Below are positions 61,525 through 64,000 of a stretch of 64,000 nt of DNA, in pieces. A model generated the notes under the pieces. That model was given only the letters and a program-made list of their open reading frames with translations. It had not been told where the DNA came from and did not search any database. Source of the DNA: Quillaja saponaria (Eukaryota; Streptophyta; Magnoliopsida; Fabales; Quillajaceae); NCBI GenBank assembly GCA_029379385.1, contig CM055606.1, positions 15,587,142-15,651,141 of the forward strand, in the 5' to 3' direction. Within the stretch, counting starts at the first letter, position 1. Each line of letters begins with the position of its first letter. Both the position numbers and the translations under genes were made by a program.

Positions 61525-64000
61525 CTAAGAATTTGCTGCTGCTGCCAGCTTTTCTTTCAACCACTCAACAAAACTATCAAGGATCACAGGCCAAGCTTGG
61601 CTGGCATCATAGTTCTGTAGATCTGGAAAACTTATCTGCCATAAAGAAAGAGTAAATGAAGGATTCTTATGAATACAACTTCATAAACAAGTCTGGCCTA
61701 CTTCTCATCAATCAATTGCAATACAACATATTGCATTTCTATGGATGTAGACATTGTAGCAGATATTTCACATCTGACAGTTATAGCTCCCATTTCTATG
61801 GTATACATGTATAACTAATAGCACTCTCTCTGGTCTCTATTCTGGATTAGCTCCCATTTCCATTGTTTTTTTCCCTGTGATTTTAGTTGCAAAGACACAG
61901 CTAAAAATCAATGAGCATTTATGTCACCTTTTTCTAGTATAATCAACTACCAAGATATTAATGGGAGGTTAGGATTTAGGAACAATGCTGAAAGGAATAT
62001 GTCAGAATTGGAAAAAGAGTAAAGTAGGAAACTTTTACAAAGTGATAGCAAAAGCTACTGAGTACTGAATCACCTCCTTGAAGAAACGATAAAAGTTTAT
62101 CCATTGATCCATAGTTAGTGCCTTGTAGTCTTTCTGGATCTGTGACAATATTCATTGAAGCATCAGACAACATTACATGCACCACCATATTAATTATGCA
62201 TACACATGAAATTTTGTAGGTGAGTTGAGAATGATATAGTTGAAAGACTAAATAAAAGTAGGGCTTTAGGATAATATAGATAACAATCTCAAATAAAAAA
62301 ATTGTGAAATATATGTTTACCCACCTTTAGAAACTCAACTAATGAATCGACCTGAGCTTGGAATTGGGACCTAAGAACAAGATTCAACAGCTCACAGATA
62401 GTCTCAATATCTACACTCCTTTGCTTCTCTTCTGAAACAGTTAAACAATGTTATAACATATTACAGAGATGAAGAACAATTAAGACAGCATTGTCACAAT
62501 GCTATGCTCACCTGTTAGGCAATATTTAAAAGCAAAAGTATAGAAATCCTCAAAATTCTGTGGTGTCATCACCTAAGACACGTAAATGAAATCAGTATCA
62601 TCATCTATTTTCTTTGTTATGGTCATTTACAGTTAAATCTCCAGTAACTGTTATGTAAGGGTAAATACCTTCTCCTTCAATTGAGGGAGTGCCTTCTTTA
62701 ATTTGGGAACAGTGTGAACCCCTAAAGATTTGAGGCCCGTTCGCCACTCGCCCTATTAAATTGAGAACCAGCAATCATGACATATCCAAGAAGGAAAGAT
62801 AACAAGATTATGAGAAGGTAATTCAAGCTGCCTTTATTGATGATTATATGGGTGGTCTATCTGTAGAATATTGAATTACAGGTAAACCATGTCAAGGCAT
62901 CGCGCCATCAAGAAATCACACAATAAAAGAATTTTGAGAATTTAGGTACTGCACTGGCTTATTCCTTTTATGATAGCACACATAAGGGAAACTCTAATCC
63001 TTCTCACTCTATAACACATAATAAAGTCTGCTCCAGAATGATGCACACTGACGATGCAGGGGGTTATTTACCATAAGTTCCTAAAAAAAGGTTTTTAGTA
63101 CTAATAAAAAATTACAGCATTTGGGTCTTTTCCAAGTTTCCTCTTTGCCAGTTTTTCACCTAGGTGAAGTTATATTATTATTGTATTCTAATTGTAATGA
63201 AGATACTCTACAATTTTCAACTGCCATCAAATCAAATTCTTAGAACTGCATTCTTTTGGCAGGCCCTTCTCTACATTACTAGACCAAGGGGCTTATCTTC
63301 GTCAACCCAAATTCATTTGATTGCCCAACCAAAATTGCCCCATTTACATGGTCATGTTGGATGAGACTCCTGGTTTATGATTTACCTTCCAAAGACACCA
63401 GCTTTCCATCGTCTATATTGCATTATGCAGATTCCAGTTTGTTCCCTTTTTTATCCTTAATATGCGCTGCCAAGTGCATTTGTATTCATGTTCAATTATA
63501 TGACATAATTTCGTCCTGGATTTATATTAAGTTCTATTATTTACTCCAACGAATCTTACTTGGGGGTAAGAAATCAACTCCAGAATGTTAAATGGACATA
63601 CAGGCAGGCTTACTTAATCTGAAAAATAGTGTACTTATTCAACTTAAAGTTGTTAATTATGATAGTACGTGAACATGAAAGGATCGTTAGCAACAACTGG
63701 GTGAACTGTCCATCTCCTCTCTTACCTTGCTTGATTGAACCTGTTTGAAATCATTTTAATGCATACTTTCAGATGTATAAAAGGTTGTCAGCACTTCATT
63801 AGTTATATCCATGTTGTGGGAGTAGGCATGCATGCACTAGTGTTCTTTGTGTGGGTGTCCATAGACTTGACAACCAGGAACAAGTAAGACAAATTATAGT
63901 TTTATGGGGGAGCAGAAAAAAGTACTAATAAAAGGTTATGCAGCAATTGTTAGTTCTACCTTGGAAAAATAACCCTGCCTTTCAGCTTTCATTTTCCTGA
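61525..64000 (-). CDS. DCN1-like protein (DUF298, cullin neddylation), 3' part
   Basis: DCN1-like proteins help transfer NEDD8/RUB1 to cullins and so activate cullin-RING ubiquitin ligases. Six minus-strand exons are visible: 63960 to about 63996, 62669-62752, 62512-62572, 62325-62431, 62074-62139, 61525-61635. All are in phase with GT-AG borders. They read KMKAERQGYFSK, GEWRTGLKSL, FEDFYTFAFKYCLT, EEKQRSVDIETICELL, then MDQWINFYRFFKEISFPDL and AWPVILDSFVEWLKEK before the stop. This is the PONY domain including its conserved C-terminal Asp/Ala/Trp-rich helix. The acceptor of the first visible exon falls at 63997-63998, so the N-terminal exons lie beyond the window. No lesion was seen. Confidence 0.9.

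Noticed and set aside
63164..63591. Plus-strand frames inside the DCN1-like gene
   Set aside because: They fall in an intron of the minus-strand gene and have no recognisable domain.
63735..63755. Extra small exon of the DCN1-like gene between 62752 and 63960
   Set aside because: A 15-nt segment with splice-like borders exists, but the flanking exons already join in frame as YFSK-GEWR, matching the family without it.

Overview
The window is nuclear DNA of a flowering plant, most likely a eudicot. It is AT-rich, its genes are split by many GT-AG introns with wide spacers, and it carries Ty1/copia and Helitron debris. I cannot name the species from the sequence. No rRNA, tRNA or CRISPR array was seen.

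Layout. (1) 1121-3884, minus: an ABHD17-type alpha/beta hydrolase in five exons. (2) 7892-12882, minus: a calcineurin-like metallophosphoesterase in nine exons, with one GC-AG intron and a ~140-bp tandem repeat inside an intron. (3) 14879-16086, plus: an intact secreted class V (GH18) chitinase with a complete catalytic motif. (4) 16.5-59.5 kb: a tandem array of four receptor-like kinases whose extracellular part is a GH18 chitinase fold joined to a transmembrane helix and an RD-type Ser/Thr kinase, the architecture of tobacco CHRK1. Copy 1 (17559-20924) is a heavily broken pseudogene. Copy 2 (32916-36295) is open throughout but its start ATG is ATA. Copy 3 (42329-46136) has three 1-base insertions. 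Copy 4 (53032-56835) is intact, with 769 codons in seven exons. (5) 59478-60837, plus: a second class V chitinase, broken. (6) 61525 to the window end, minus: the 3' part of a DCN1-like (cullin neddylation, DUF298) gene.

The receptor array grew by two nested tandem duplications. A type-A receptor (copies 1 and 2), a copia element sitting 20 bp past its stop codon, and a ~1.3-kb spacer were duplicated first. A block holding copia, spacer, a type-B receptor (copies 3 and 4) and the start of the neighbouring chitinase was duplicated later. The second junction at 48832/48833 fuses 19 chitinase codons to a truncated LTR. Later insertions mark single copies: a 6.88-kb Helitron with an exact A/T target (23646-30523) and a 1.67-kb solo LTR with a CTAGG target duplication (36721-38388). 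All three copia copies share an internal inversion.

Biologically, the locus puts catalytically competent chitinases beside membrane receptors whose chitinase domain has lost the catalytic acid. This is what an enzyme-to-sensor conversion would look like, with only one of four copies clearly able to make full-length protein. Seven separate +1 insertions in otherwise conserved exons leave open that part of the breakage is assembly error.
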